Source: Caprimulgus europaeus
Lineage: Eukaryota; Chordata; Aves; Caprimulgiformes; Caprimulgidae
DNA: 64,000 nucleotides
NCBI GenBank assembly: GCA_907165065.1
Contig: OU015528.1
Span: 24,758,015 to 24,822,014 of the forward strand
Direction: 5' to 3'
Part shown: piece after piece, positions 1 through 12,031 of the stretch
Layout of the letters: each line of letters opens with the position of its first letter
Numbering within the stretch: position 1 is the stretch's first letter
The notes under the pieces: generated by a model
Databases searched by the model: none
What the model was told of the DNA's origin: nothing
What the model saw: only the letters and a program-made list of their open reading frames with translations
Translations under genes and position numbers: made by a program

Positions 1-768
1 TCTTTTTTATCTGCCTTGAAAATGATGTTTTTTATTGTTCTGGAAAATATTTTCTGATGTATAACTTCCAATAAATTGAAATATATATGTACCTGAACTG
101 AGTACCATGACAATAGACTCCGTTAGCCGACAAAAGTCTTTTTCTAGAATGCTGTTGACAACTGTATAAAATATGCTATTTGACCTACAAAATGTATTGC
201 ACATTTTCTTATAAAAAGGAAGTTCATAAGTATCCTTTTGCTCGATGTATGAATCTGCCCCAAATATTTTCTCTGACATGATGTAGCCAAAGGGCACAGA
301 GTGAAACCAGGACATGCCACAAGGGGAAAGGGAGCAAAGACTGCACATCAGCCTGCTGATAAAGACTGAGAAAGATCATGGCTGCTCTGCACATGATAGG
401 GCATCTCTGACTGATACTGAAATATTGCTCCATTTCAAGGGGATGACTGAGGCATTCAACACCCTCCTTCCTGCTTATATTTTCTATGTCATTAATATTA
501 AAGTAGCTGCGTACAGGCAATAAACAGCCTTCACTTGCAGCTGAATAGATTGTGCCAAGCAGGTTAGCACTGGAATTCTTAGCTTTACTGACCTGATGTA
601 AACCAAGTTGAATGAAGAGGATGATTGGGACAGTATCTCTTGTGATACTCTGTGGGGTTCATAAAACAAAAGAAATTATGGTTTGGTGCAGTGACCCCAT
701 TAGAGGCTTTCTTATGTTAGCTGCAAAATCACTTCATTTCTCTGACTGAAGTGTAGCACAATGTAAAC
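1..768. other. Unique AT-rich DNA, nothing recognised
   Basis: Short open frames occur on both strands (for example 7-348 and 224-520 on minus), but they overlap each other, lack splice context and show no recognisable protein motif. No repeat family was identified. Confidence 0.6.
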
Positions 769-1046
769 TCAGTCTGTTCCTTCAAAACACTCCTTAAAAC
801 TTCCTCTTTTGTACTGACCAGTGATATTACCATAGCTTTCATCATAGACACTAAATTCATGTTTAATAAGTCCAATCAGTAAAAAGGTAAAATGCAGATC
901 CTCATCTTTAGCTTTTTTTCCAGGCTCTTCTACATTTTCCTTTTCACGGAGTGATTGCTCGACCTCTTGTGATTTCATTTGATCCTTAAAACCAGCTGAA
1001 TCACTCAGCACTGACAGAGTGGCCTTGCATGAATCTGATTTTGATT
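769..1046 (-). CDS. Candidate terminal exon or pseudogene fragment, unidentified
   Basis: Reading the minus strand, a possible splice acceptor (a short TACACACACACAG tract, weak in pyrimidines) ends at 1047. An open frame then runs about 92 codons to a TGA at 769-771; the same frame is open for a few more codons upstream. The inferred peptide is hydrophilic and mixed in composition: a Glu/Lys-rich stretch (EQSLREKENVEEPGKKAKDE), then a segment containing FLLIGLIKHEFSVYDESYGN, then a Lys/Cys-rich end. This looks more protein-like than the T-rich hydrophobic chance frames nearby, but I recognise no family. There is no ATG near the 5' end, so it would have to be spliced to an upstream exon beyond 1050. 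The polypyrimidine tract is poor and no companion exon was found. It may be a chance frame or a decayed retroposed fragment. Confidence 0.18.
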
Positions 1047-3103
1047 CTGTGTGTGTGTAGAAACCAAGTGTAACTTAACATTCTCAATATTTGCTTTCTC
1101 TTACATAAGAAGTCAGGCCATCCAAGCTCTTTGCAATTATTTACCTCACTGCAAAAATACAATTTATGAATTTTAAATAGATCTGCTAAACCAAATGCAT
1201 CTCCAAAGTTTAAAATATCTAGTGAATTTTAAGGGTATTTGGATGGAATGTTGTCACAGTGTTGCCTGATCATATAGGGCATTTACGAAGGATTTTTTTG
1301 TTGACACCTAATATTATCTGATTATATCTTGTTCATATTTATTAGTACAGATTATATAAAAAAATAGGTTTTTAGCCCAAATATAGTAAATTTTACCGTA
1401 TTTTTTCTTGTTTTATATTCAGATCTTGTAAGTCTTGGAGTTATATTTCTAAACACAAGCCAGAAGGGTCCTGCATGACTGAGAAAGGAAAAGTCATATT
1501 GACTAAACTGTTTGGAGTCTAGTTAACATCTATTTAGTTCAAGTACCCTACATACCCTTGTCTGACATAAAATCTTTGTTAAAATATCAGCAATGGAGCC
1601 TCTCCAGGTAAAGAATAATCCTAAACATTTTTGAGACATTTAATGTGATATTCTTGCAAAGCCAAGGAAGATCAAACTCCACTTTTATAATTTAAAAATA
1701 GGAAAAAAGGCAGGAATTATGTCATCAAGAAAAAAATAATAATAAAATCTTATTGTCACCAGATATGTCCATGAAGAGCAGGCTTCACTAGTTTGGAGTC
1801 ATAGTGTGCCAGGCTACAGAACATATATTGAAGAAGGAATTTACTAAAGCCACTTCATAATGGAAAACAAATTAAGAGCAATCGGATTCCCAGGGTAGGA
1901 GTGCCAAAGTAATCTTCTATATTTCTTTAATAAAGCACTTGGTCTTGTAGGGTACAAAGAAATGTAATTTTGTACAGTGTTGTGGAACAATAGTTAAATT
2001 AGAGATGATGGCGGTTTTTTATAGAAAAATTGCTGAATGAGTAAGAAACTAGTTAAAGAAGGTAGCAGGGTGTGATGAAAAAAGTAGGTAAAGTGGAGAA
2101 ATGTGAGTAGTGCGTTCCTCGGCTCATGATGTTGGCATGAAAACTGGTTTGCGTTACTGACATTTGACATTGACACAAGTTCAAGGATGTTGTCAATATA
2201 GAAGGCCTGGGGTGTTGTATGAGAAAAGTTAGATGTTCTCGAGCTAACAGAAATGAGAAGAAATTCAAAAAGAAAAATTAAAACTCATGACTTCTTGCAT
2301 TTAGCTGTGAGATCAGCAAGCATAAGCAACACAGAGAGACAATCACTTAAGTATATTGGATTGACAGAAGATACTAACAAAAAATTAATATGTTATGATT
2401 CTGGAAAAGTTAATTTATCTGAAGTTGCTTTAGGAAGGATGTTCTAACACATATGAAATCATAATAATTCCTTTTTAAAAGACTCCATTGAAACTTCAGT
2501 GGTAATAATGTAAACATTATATACATGTTCAAGGCAGATGAATTTGGAATATAGATGTGAAGAAAGGCTACTGGCTGTATCAGAGAAGGGAATCTAACGC
2601 ACAGTGTGAGATTAAATAAATTTCAGCTTGTTTAGCAAAACAGAAGCTGTGAAAGGACAAGACTGCTATCTATAAGTACACTGGGGAATAAATGTTAGGT
2701 AAAATGAAGGAAAGTGTTAGCTCAAGAAAAAAACAAAGATAACTAATCATGAATAAATTTAAGTGGAAATTTAAAAACAAATATCTAACCATCAGAGAGT
2801 TGGTTTCTGAAAAGACTTCCCTATAAAGGAACACAAATCATTATTTTAAGATAGATATCAGATCATTATGTTTAGCCCAAATTAAAAGGACCTGAACCTA
2901 AAATTCACAAGGTCAGGTTAGCAAGCTTATTTTAAATAAGTTCAGAATAAGCTACTTTGAATCATCCCAAGGTAATGAGTTATAAAATCATGGATACTCT
3001 CACTGTGACAAGAATCTTTTCCTTTCCTGTGGTAAATGTAAGATAACTTGCTACACTTCCACAGAAGGTAACTGGGCTTTTATACCCTCACACATACAAG
3101 AGG

Positions 3104-3136
3104 TCACTCATTCACTCACTCACTCACTCACTCACT
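3104..3136. repeat. (TCAC)n microsatellite
   Basis: About eight tandem TCAC units, with one interruption (TCAT) near the start. Confidence 0.95.
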
Positions 3137-5563
3137 GTCTACCCACATGTAGGCTCACTCTTTCAGCAGAATCAAGACAAAGTGAGGTAACTTTTCATTT
3201 AATGGAAAAGAAGTTAGCTGCCTCTTATTTACTGCAGGGCATCAGTGGATCAGCTTCGAGTGGCCTCCGAACAGAGGACAGTAGAGCTGCAATTTACCAT
3301 TCCAGGATAACTTCCTAAGGGGTAAATCTAAAATAAACCCTGCATTTTGCATCCCTAAGGAGGACAGAAATGTCATGTTGCATTTAGATAACTATAATAT
3401 ATGACATGACAAAATTGCCTGCAGTAGTGCATTACTGGACTGAATGATCCAAGAGGTTCATATTCATATATACTCCAGGTACATATAAAATGCAAAATTT
3501 ATTATAGGATCCAGGATGTTAAACATTTGAAACTGTGCATCCAGCTCTTCCTAGTCAAAATAAATTCAATATTTTTAATAGAATAAATGTTTCCCACCTG
3601 TTGTTGTTGCTGAGCTTTTTTGAAAATGACTGTTGAAGGACAGGATGACTCTATGGCTGAATCTTTGCATATTGTGAAGAGATGCATAGAAACCAGAAAT
3701 TTTTAAACATCAAAAGTCAAGATTTTGTAGTGAATATGAGGACTGTAACCTAGCTATTCCGTTCAGAGAAAAACTTGTAATATTAGTTTCCTGTGGGCAG
3801 AGCCCAATGTTATTCTTAAGGCAAGCTTCCCATCCAGGGGTTATACCCTCTGAGGTCTACCAGAATAGAAAATTATCTCAGTAGGATCTTAAAGAAATTA
3901 TATGCCTTAGACAACAAATTATACTTGAATGCATCACTGTTCACTATTGAATTCAAATAGGATCTTGTGAGCAAAATGCAAAGGCTATGAGCTGCTGAAA
4001 TTAGATTATAGCTGTCAAGGAGCCTTTTACATAATTCATTGCTCTCATTCATTTGTTTCTTTCAGTTGAAAACTAGTGACAGGGACCACCCAACCCACCT
4101 CCAAATCAGAGCCCATATATATACAAGTGCCAAGCGTTTTATACAAAATGTGAAAAAATACAGTCAGAAAATGGCTGTTCTGGCTGTGGGAACAAATGGC
4201 AAGGATCAGAGACATGAGCATCAATGTCTCCCCTGGCAAAACCAGAGAAGAACAGATTCTTTAATGCAGACCATTCTGAGGTGACAAAATTAATGAACAT
4301 TAAGATCTACTGAATATCCCACCAAAATGAAAAAAGGCAAAAATCCAATTAACTCCTCTCACTCCAAACACACATACTTTTCATGGACAACTTTTTTGTG
4401 AGATTCCAAGATAAACCATGATTTTGCCTTGACAGGTTTTCAATCTAAAGCTTTTAGTACTTTCACCTAAATGAATGCTTTAGAAAATCACCTTACTGAA
4501 GAGCATTTCCCTAGTGATTAATGAGATTCTTCCTTCATTAGCCACTTCGCTGTGCCACTAAGCTGGTCTGGTTTAGTCTGACAATCCTGTGTGGAGGGGA
4601 AACTCAATAAATATATGCTATAACAAGATGCTTTTCTCAAGAATTTTGTAGTAGATGGGGGACACATGCAAGTTCAATATAATGTATCTAGCAATTTTTA
4701 AATTTTCACTTCCTCTCAAATCATCACACCTCCACAGTCAATTTTCTGCTCAGTCTTATATTTCTCCTTGCTTGTGTGTTGGTGGTTTTTGCTTTGTGCT
4801 TGTTTTTGTTGGTTTTTTTGTTGTTGTTGGTGGTTTTTTTTACTACTATCAAACCTAAACATTAATTGGCAACTTCACGAGTATACTTCAACCTCATGGG
4901 CCACTTTACGTCTGCAAAGCACAGTGAAGGAAGACATGTTATAGGTGATTTGTCCAGCCCTTTTCCCTAGTTTCCATTCTTTACTTTTGATTCCAAAGTC
5001 TTTTTTTTCAGGGTTCTCCTCCCCTACATTTTAACAGCAATCTGATACTTTGGATGAGTAATGAAGATGCTTCATTTGTGATGCCCTTTTCCCACTAGAA
5101 TTATAATTTCAACTGCACAGGAGAAAGTATGACTCTTAGAGGAGAAGTTTCCCAGGGAAATGCTGAATGTTATCTTTGAGATTCTCCTCTGTACAGTAAC
5201 AAGTAACATAATTCACTAGGGGAATGATTAGATCCTAAAACAACAGATGAGATACAGTGTGTTATTTCTGTGAACAACATACTCTATACATCTCCAGATG
5301 TTTGACCCTGTTTTTTGAAAAGTGAGCATGAACAGGTTATTTCCCATTCCTTTACATGCAAAAATAAATTCAAGCAAGTAAGTGATAATGATGGGCTATT
5401 TTCCTAGGCAGAATGATCTCTTGATATTGCTTTATGCTGAAGAAATTTGATCATAAAGGGAAATGCATCTTTCTACTACATGGTCATTTCATAGTAACCC
5501 AGCTAGTGCTGCCAAACAAGTGTTTAGATCTTACAGTATTACCATACTATCATTGTTGGGCAC

Positions 5564-5590
5564 AGGAAGAAGTGGTACATACTTCTTCCT
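5564..5590. other. Perfect 10-bp hairpin
   Basis: AGGAAGAAGT (5564-5573) and ACTTCTTCCT (5581-5590) are exact reverse complements around a 7-nt loop. No function assigned. Confidence 0.7.
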
Positions 5591-6144
5591 CATGCTAGCC
5601 CTATCTCTAGCTTTAGTTTAGATCCTTAGAGCTGGTACAGCTAGAATAATAGACCATCCCTCAGGCAAAGACTGCCCAAGGAACTGTGAATGTGAATACT
5701 ACATATACTTGCACTCCTAGAGATAAGATATATACTGTTTATTTTATGGTTGTAGTATCTGTCCTATTATTTCTTGATTGTCGAGATATGAAAAACATAG
5801 TTTAAAAGTATTTTAATTTTCATAGGAGACAGTTTAAGTTTTAAAAAGGAAAGGTATCCCTTTATGTTTGGCTTTGTATCCTGTTTCTGGTGTCCCAGAA
5901 GTGTATATTTGCTATTAGAGCACCTGTAGTTTCAAAACATTATGCCAGACAAGTACTTCAACAATGCAACTCCATAGAGAGAAGGTGGACCTACTACAAT
6001 AGGAACTATTCTGTCAGATAAATACTTTCACAATAAAGATAACTACACAGATGCAACATATATATACATGGTACCATAGCATATGGGCACATGGTACCAC
6101 AGATTTTTCTTTTTCTAATTTCTTTACACAAATACACGCAACAT

Positions 6145-6955
6145 AGGCAACAAACAGGAGGAGCTGGTAGCCATCATGCAGAAGGGAAACTATGATATCA
6201 CAGAAATGTGGTGGGATTCATCGCATGACTGAAGTGCTGCAATGAATGACTTCAAACTCTTCAGGAGGAACAGGCAAGGAGGAAGACGAGGGGTAGCCTT
6301 TTTTGTTAAGCTGTGTTTTGATTGCCTGGAGGTTAATGATGGTGATGACAGAGTTGAGTGTTGGTGGGTAAGAATCAGAGGGAAGGCCAACAAGACAGAT
6401 ATCATAGTGGGGGTCTGCTATAGACCACCCAACCAAGATGAGGAGTTAGATGTAATATTCTAGAAGCACCTAGGAGATGTCTCACGATCACAGGCCTTCA
6501 TTCTTGTGAGGACTTCAACTTGCCAGATGTCTATTGGAAATACAACACAGCAGAGAGGAGACAATCTCAGAGGTTCCTGGAGTGTGTGAAAGACAACTTC
6601 CTGACACAGCCTGTGAGGAAACTGACCAGGGAAGGTACCCCACTGGCCCTGTTATTCACTAACAGAGAAGTACTGGTGGGTGATGTGGTAGTTGAGGGGC
6701 ATCTTGGGTGCAGTGATCATGAAATAATAGAATTTTTTGTTCTTGGAGAAGTCAGGAGAGGGGTCAACAGCACTGCCACCTTAGACTTCAGGAGGGCTAA
6801 CTTTGGCCTTTTCAAAGACCTGCTTGAAGGACTAAGGTTCTAGAGGGTAGGGAGGCTCAAGAGAGCTGGTTAATATTCAAGCAACACTTCCTCCAAGTTC
6901 AAGATTGCTGCATCCCTAAGAGCAGGAAATCTAGCAAAGGAGGCAGGAGGCCAGA
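6145..6955 (+). pseudogene. CR1 ORF2 endonuclease remnant
   Basis: This is the apurinic-endonuclease-like domain that nicks target DNA in CR1 retrotransposition. Visible landmarks are an ITEMWWD-like segment near 6196-6220 (the glutamate of the conserved ETW motif is retained), GVCYRPPNQ near 6409-6435, a LALLFTN-like segment near 6640-6660, and the catalytic-type GCSDHEI near 6710-6730. The frame is open at 6242-6463 and 6520-6843, with a stop just after 6463 and another at 6841-6843. Compared with other CR1 copies a short stretch is missing before ITEMWWD. The domain is broken and cannot be translated as one protein. Confidence 0.85.
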
Positions 6956-7060
6956 TGTAGTCCTGTGCAACTTGCTCTAGGTGAACCTGTTTTGGCAGGG
7001 GGGTTGGGCTAGATGATCTCCAGAGGTCCCTTCCAACCCCTACTATTCTGTGATTCTGTA
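6145..7060 (+). mobile_element. CR1 LINE, internally deleted, plus strand
   Basis: The left part (about 6145-6955) encodes the CR1 ORF2 endonuclease and the start of the linker to the reverse transcriptase. The right part (about 6956-7060) is the extreme C-terminal codons (CNLL-like end), the 3' UTR (GGCTAGATGATCTCCAGAGG followed by TCCCTTCC) and the tail ATTCTGTGATTCTGTA. The whole reverse transcriptase and most of the ORF2 C-terminus are missing between them. The joint lies near 6955, where the frame of the linker runs directly into the TCCTGTGCAACTTGCTC 3' segment. The element is also 5'-truncated. It could be one copy that lost its centre or a jump during reverse transcription. No target duplication is obvious, which is usual for CR1. 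Confidence 0.9.
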
Positions 7061-8941
7061 ATAGGTCTAAAAAGTGTACTTCCTTATGTTAGTTTCACAT
7101 AAGTGTCTTTGTCTGTCTAACAATTTAATCGGTTCTGTAATCCTGAACATTAGTGGGTTTGTTTGCAGTAGAGGAACCCGCCCTTCACTAAACATTAAGT
7201 ACTGAGTCTTAAGCAGTAAATTTCAGAACAGGTATTGCATATCACCATTCCTTCATGATAGGCTCTGGGTATGGAAGTCACAAGTCAGCATAAAATATGT
7301 GATTACCCAGAACAAATGCAGTGGTCCAGAGGGTATTTACATCTCTCCTCATGCTGTAGAAGCAATCCACTGATCCAGAAAGAATTTTTTTCTTATGTTT
7401 GACAAAACTTCAGAGTCTAAAACAGTTTTCTCACGTACCTCATTCATGACATTCATTTGCACAATCCAACACAGATTTATATCCTCAGTAATCTGATTTT
7501 TTTTCTCACTCTAGTATAGATGGTTTCAGACTGTGCCTACTGGATTCCTCACCTCAGGAGATCTAGGTCTAGTGCTGAATTAGAAACAGCCTTAAGTACA
7601 AGTGAGGCACTCAAAAGCTGCTGAATGACTTCATGAAGGTTAACCTGGGCAAGTGCAATAGGCATAAAATTATGTTTCCTAATAAAGATGTAGACCCATT
7701 AGAGTCTGAGTCATCTTAGCAAATATATATGCATATAAAGTAGACTCTTCTTACAGTTAGTGCAGTACTTCTATGGCATAATAAATCTCATCCTGATGTT
7801 AATGCTTAAAATAGAACTGAATGGTACCTTAGGTATTTTAGGTCATTATAAAGAGGTTTGAATGTCCAGCTCAGACTTAATGCTGTCACTGTAGATCCAA
7901 ATTACGTGAGAGGAAACCCTTATGGACACTGTAGATATCTAGGTACCTAGATCATTAATCCCCTGTGGGCTCCTGGACATTTAAGCAATTCTTAGGTTAA
8001 CCAGTGTTCTTACAAATCTTTTGTTTGGATTTAGGTTTCTAAATTCAATCTAAAATACACTGTAGACACTGGAATGCTTTTTTACAGCTTGCCTTTAAGG
8101 ACTATAGAGGAATTGCTCCTGATAAACCTTATACTAAGCAATGGAGACCTGTGACACTAAGGAAATGGGTTTTGGAAGTCCTCCCATACCTTGATTTAAG
8201 TTTCACTTTCCTCATTTTACTGTGAGAAGGAATTAAAGTACATTCTATTGAACATGGATAAAAATATATGTTTCAAATTTCACTGAAAGTAAAACCTTAT
8301 CCTTAAGTGGCCCGTTTATCATATTGCTTACATTCTTCAACATAGGTTAAACATGAAATAAGAGTTGCTTCTTGAAGATAGTCTTCCTGGTTAAAATTAG
8401 CATTTTAAAAAATTCAATTTTGTCTATATTCAAAGGAGGCTCTAGGTCATAAAATGCCCTTGATATTTCTGGAAGTTATATGACACTATATGTCTAAATC
8501 TTTGCCTGCCTCAAGCATCTTTGTGCTTAAGTTACCACACTTTCCTCAAGTTTGTACGGTTTTAGTCGGCCTGGTGAATCTAGTGCTTTCTCCCTCGGTT
8601 TAACAATCCTAGAAAGCAATGTAAGATTACAGATTTTCCTCATTCTTATTACTTTGTTCACAGTCAGATGTACCGTGAACATACCAGATGCCGAAGAAAT
8701 AAGTAAAAATGGTAACACATTGTAAAGAAGCACTTTATTGTAATGCTTGGACCTTGTATGTGACAACTGACACATCTCACATTACTTTAGAGTACTCTGA
8801 AGTATTTTCAGGTACACACTAAAAAAGTTCATTGACTGCTTTTTGTGGCATAATGATCTGCTGGAATTATGTATTCTTTGCTCTCATTTGCTTTGTAGTA
8901 TAAAGGCTCTCCAGCTCATCATTCAGTCACAGCACAGGTGG

Positions 8942-9003
8942 CTAGTGGCAGTGTCTTGTTACTGTACACAGTATCAGTGTGACTCAGAAGACACTGCCAG
9001 TAG
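8942..9003 (+). ncRNA. Candidate miRNA-like hairpin with miR-34-type seed
   Basis: TGGCAGTGTCTT (8946-8957) and AAGACACTGCCA (8988-8999) form a perfect 12-bp stem. A 3-bp outer stem (8942-8944 with 9001-9003) follows one mismatch, and a 4-bp inner stem (ACAC 8966-8969 with GTGT 8977-8980) closes a 7-nt loop. The total is about 62 nt, in the size range of a pre-miRNA. The first 12 nt of the 5' arm equal the first 12 nt of miR-34a as I know it, including seed GGCAGTG. Against it: the region between the two good stems pairs poorly (alternating mismatches), the rest of the arm does not match miR-34, and the inverted repeat gives the same 12-mer on the minus strand. It may be a coincidental palindrome. 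Confidence 0.22.
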
Positions 9004-11596
9004 ACTGTACATAACTCATACTGGTTTCATTGCGGTAATGTAAATGGCAGAAAGTTAAATTGTAATTTTTTCATAAAGTGACTGTAGGTGACGTAATACC
9101 TTGCACTGGACCAGAATCTTAACCAATTTTGTGGCATGTATGTTGCAAACTGGGGACAGGTTGGAGTTCACTGTAAAGAAGAGAGCAAAAAGTTCAGTTT
9201 CGCAGTTCTCCAGTCATAAGAGCATTCTGTGTATGATCATTTCCCAGAGTAATTGCTGATGTTGTTATTGCCATTATCTATATTAGCATCAGTCTTGCTG
9301 ACAGGCCAGCGTGCCCACTGCATTAGAAACTAATAACAAAAATCACGAAAGGTCTCTACTGCAAAGAATCGGTGTTCTAAATGCAAGGAATGAATCATCA
9401 GGTAGGTACAAGCACCAGAAAAAAAAAAAATGCACAACAATGTGTCAGGTACTCCTACTAGGATATCTATTGCTTGTCTTGTCAATTTTTTTCTCAAGCA
9501 ATTTAATAAAAAAGTGGTTCACTAGAAGATGATAAAGACAGATACAATTGTGTAAAAGTAGCTCCTCCCAAGTGGCAAAGGGAGGTGTCAAACTTAGAAG
9601 TGTCTGCTTGAAAATTTTCCCAGATGGGTGACAGAGAATATAATTGTGGCCTCATCAAGTAAAAATTACTGGCAAGACTGGATACAGAGAAGAGAAACAC
9701 AGAAGAGAAAAGGGAAGCACAGAAGAGAAAGATGGAGGGAAAATAGAAGAGATGGATAATATTTAAAATTTGATAGAGTAGGAAAAAAAAATCTTTGTAG
9801 CAGCTTCTCTATGGTTATTAGTAGGGAGAACTGTGTTTTCTAATCTGGAATTTAAAAATATCCTTTCAGATTCTGGGATGCAAGGTAGTGAGAGTTTTAT
9901 GATTGTGCATGAACAGGACAGGCTGTGTCTTAGATCTGTCATTCAGGCTCTAGGTCTTAAGAAAATCTTTTATATAAAATGAGAGAATGTTTTTAGACAA
10001 AGATGATACACAAGGTGAGGATCCTGACCTGCAGTGCTCAAAAAAAAAAGCTATCAAGAAATGTTTTCCAATTGAAATGAAGGAAGTTAACTTAGCTGTA
10101 ATTATTAGGCTTTGTATAGAGATTTTGGTTTTGTTTTTTCATACCAGTTTTAGACTGGAATCTTCACATAATCACATTACAATTCAAACTCTGTAAAAAG
10201 AATTCTAATGAAGAAATTCCAAATAAAAGAACAAGATTTTATGCACTTATCCTTGAAGTCCACGTCAGTCATTTCCATAAATTTAAATTAAAAAAGGATT
10301 ATGTCTGAAGAAAAATTAAAATGACAATTTGTTTGTTTAAGTGCTTCCTCACAGAAGTTTTTCTGGAAAACAAGGATTTATTAAGAGGAATGCATTTTGA
10401 TCTTTACTTACGAAGCATACAATTTTCACAAGATGACCAATTAAGCCTCACTAAGATCAGCTGCTAAATATCAGCTGCCTTTATGCAGTGACCTAGAACT
10501 TGCCATTATATGAATAATAGGGGCTAAACAAAGAACACAGGCATTAATTTCTGAAGTGCAAGAAAAGAGTAAATTACATTTTAATTTACCTATACCTTGA
10601 ATAGCTTTTCCTGAAGAATTTTCAAGCTTAGGATGAAATGTAAATTCACTCACTTATCTACTTTTTTCCTACTTTTCTGCAGGGTGGCAATCAGATCTAC
10701 TGAGACTAGTTAAAGCTAGCAAAAAAAAAAGATATCTGACAAAGACAAATCCTCTGTGGTATGTAATAACCTGCAACTAGCTAAGTTGTCTGAAAAAATA
10801 ATACTTTAAAAATTCAGCTGTAATTACTTAGGATGTTGATATCTAGTATTATAATAGTCAAATTAATATCTGGGCTTACTAAATGTTGCAGTTCTGAATT
10901 GTGCAGTAGCATAAACTGATTTTATTATCCAGGCTCCACTGAGTAGGATTTAAGAAAAATTGGGATGCTGACCTGAAAGATTAATTTGTTATTATGTTGT
11001 TAATTTATCATAAACCAGACAGGACTAGTAGTAGGAACAGTCAGGACAGGATTTTCACACACAGGTAAGACTTAATTGAGAAAATTTCTAAAAAATAAAA
11101 ACCTCTATGTGTCAGATAACTTACTGACTAAAATAAACAAATGGAAATACATTTTCCATTTATTAATACAGACAACTGTGGAGAAAATTGACTGCATCAA
11201 ATGGCACATATATACGTGTGAGGCAGGGAATCAGAAGAAGCGTTATCTGCCTGTCTCTAATGAGGAATACCTGAACTTGTGTGAAGATCGAGAGCCTGGA
11301 TGTAAACGTTTGTGCTCTGCTCTTGAAGGAAGCGCAAGTTAGAGCCCTGGAACATAGGGAAACATGGCATCTATACCAAGATGCTGTGAAACTTGGATGT
11401 ATGAGACTGCCAGTGCTGTAGTACATGGAGGTGGCTGAGAGATTAGAGCAGAGACAGAAGACAGAAAAGGCCACAAGTATATGCAAGTCTGGCCTGACTT
11501 ATTTTCCCCATCGTTCAGCATGGAGAGGAGGAGGGGTATTTGGTGACAGATTTACAGCAGAGTCCCTCTTCAGAGATCCAGAGAGGTACTACAAGC

Positions 11597-11613
11597 AAAA
11601 AAAAAAAAAAAAA
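11597..11613. repeat. Poly-A run (17)
   Basis: Seventeen consecutive A. No clear retroposed sequence lies directly upstream, though the preceding block (from about 11160) is unassigned and GC-richer than its surroundings, so a retroposed fragment with a poly-A tail is conceivable. Confidence 0.9.
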
Positions 11614-12031
11614 CCAAAACTGAGAGGTATGACAGAAGCAGACCTGGTTCAGGGTGTAGTTACAACAGACACTTGCCTGCATCTGAGATGTTCGTAACAA
11701 GGTCAGTGTTCAGAAGGCTTTTTTAAAACTGAATTCCACATATGGCCTTTATGGTTCAGAAAAAAACTTTGCAATTGACACCAGGACGTAACTTGGGAAG
11801 TGCTCTGTGTGTGTATGTGTCTACGTGCATCTAGACAGGCTGGTACAAATAGCTCTGATGGGGTGACCAGAAAAAGGCGTGATTTATTCAGGAAATTAAC
11901 TAGGTGAGTTCACAAGTGTGACCTAAAAAATGGCATTCAGTTTTATACTGTAGCTAAAAATAATTGGGGCAGAATAAAATAAATGGAATTTATTACAAAA
12001 CAAATACTGCAGAGGCTGCTGTGTTGAAAAC

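Larger units (their letters stand above)
1047..6144. other. Unique AT-rich DNA without recognised genes
   Basis: Mostly AT-rich single-copy sequence. It holds a TCAC microsatellite (3104-3136), a GT/poly-T stretch near 4770-4845, a short hairpin at 5564-5590 and two copies of the palindrome-containing decamer CATGGTACCA (6068-6077 and 6090-6099). A frame at 4039-4284 starts just before a good acceptor-like TTTCTTTCAG but has no recognisable content. No genes or transposons identified. Confidence 0.6.
7061..12031. other. Unique AT-rich DNA with one unassigned GC-richer block
   Basis: No genes recognised. Contents: a miR-34-seed hairpin (8942-9003), a purine-rich stretch with repeated ACAGAAGAGAAA (about 9689-9740), several poly-A runs, and a more complex, GC-richer block at about 11160-11700 (both strands hold frames of about 90-107 codons) that could be an old unidentified transposon fragment. 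The rest is ordinary AT-rich sequence. Confidence 0.55.

Noticed and set aside
4039..4284. 81-codon frame after an acceptor-like TTTCTTTCAG and ending near a GAG/GTGACA donor-like site
   Set aside because: Donor is weak, sequence content unrecognised, and no neighbouring exon seen.
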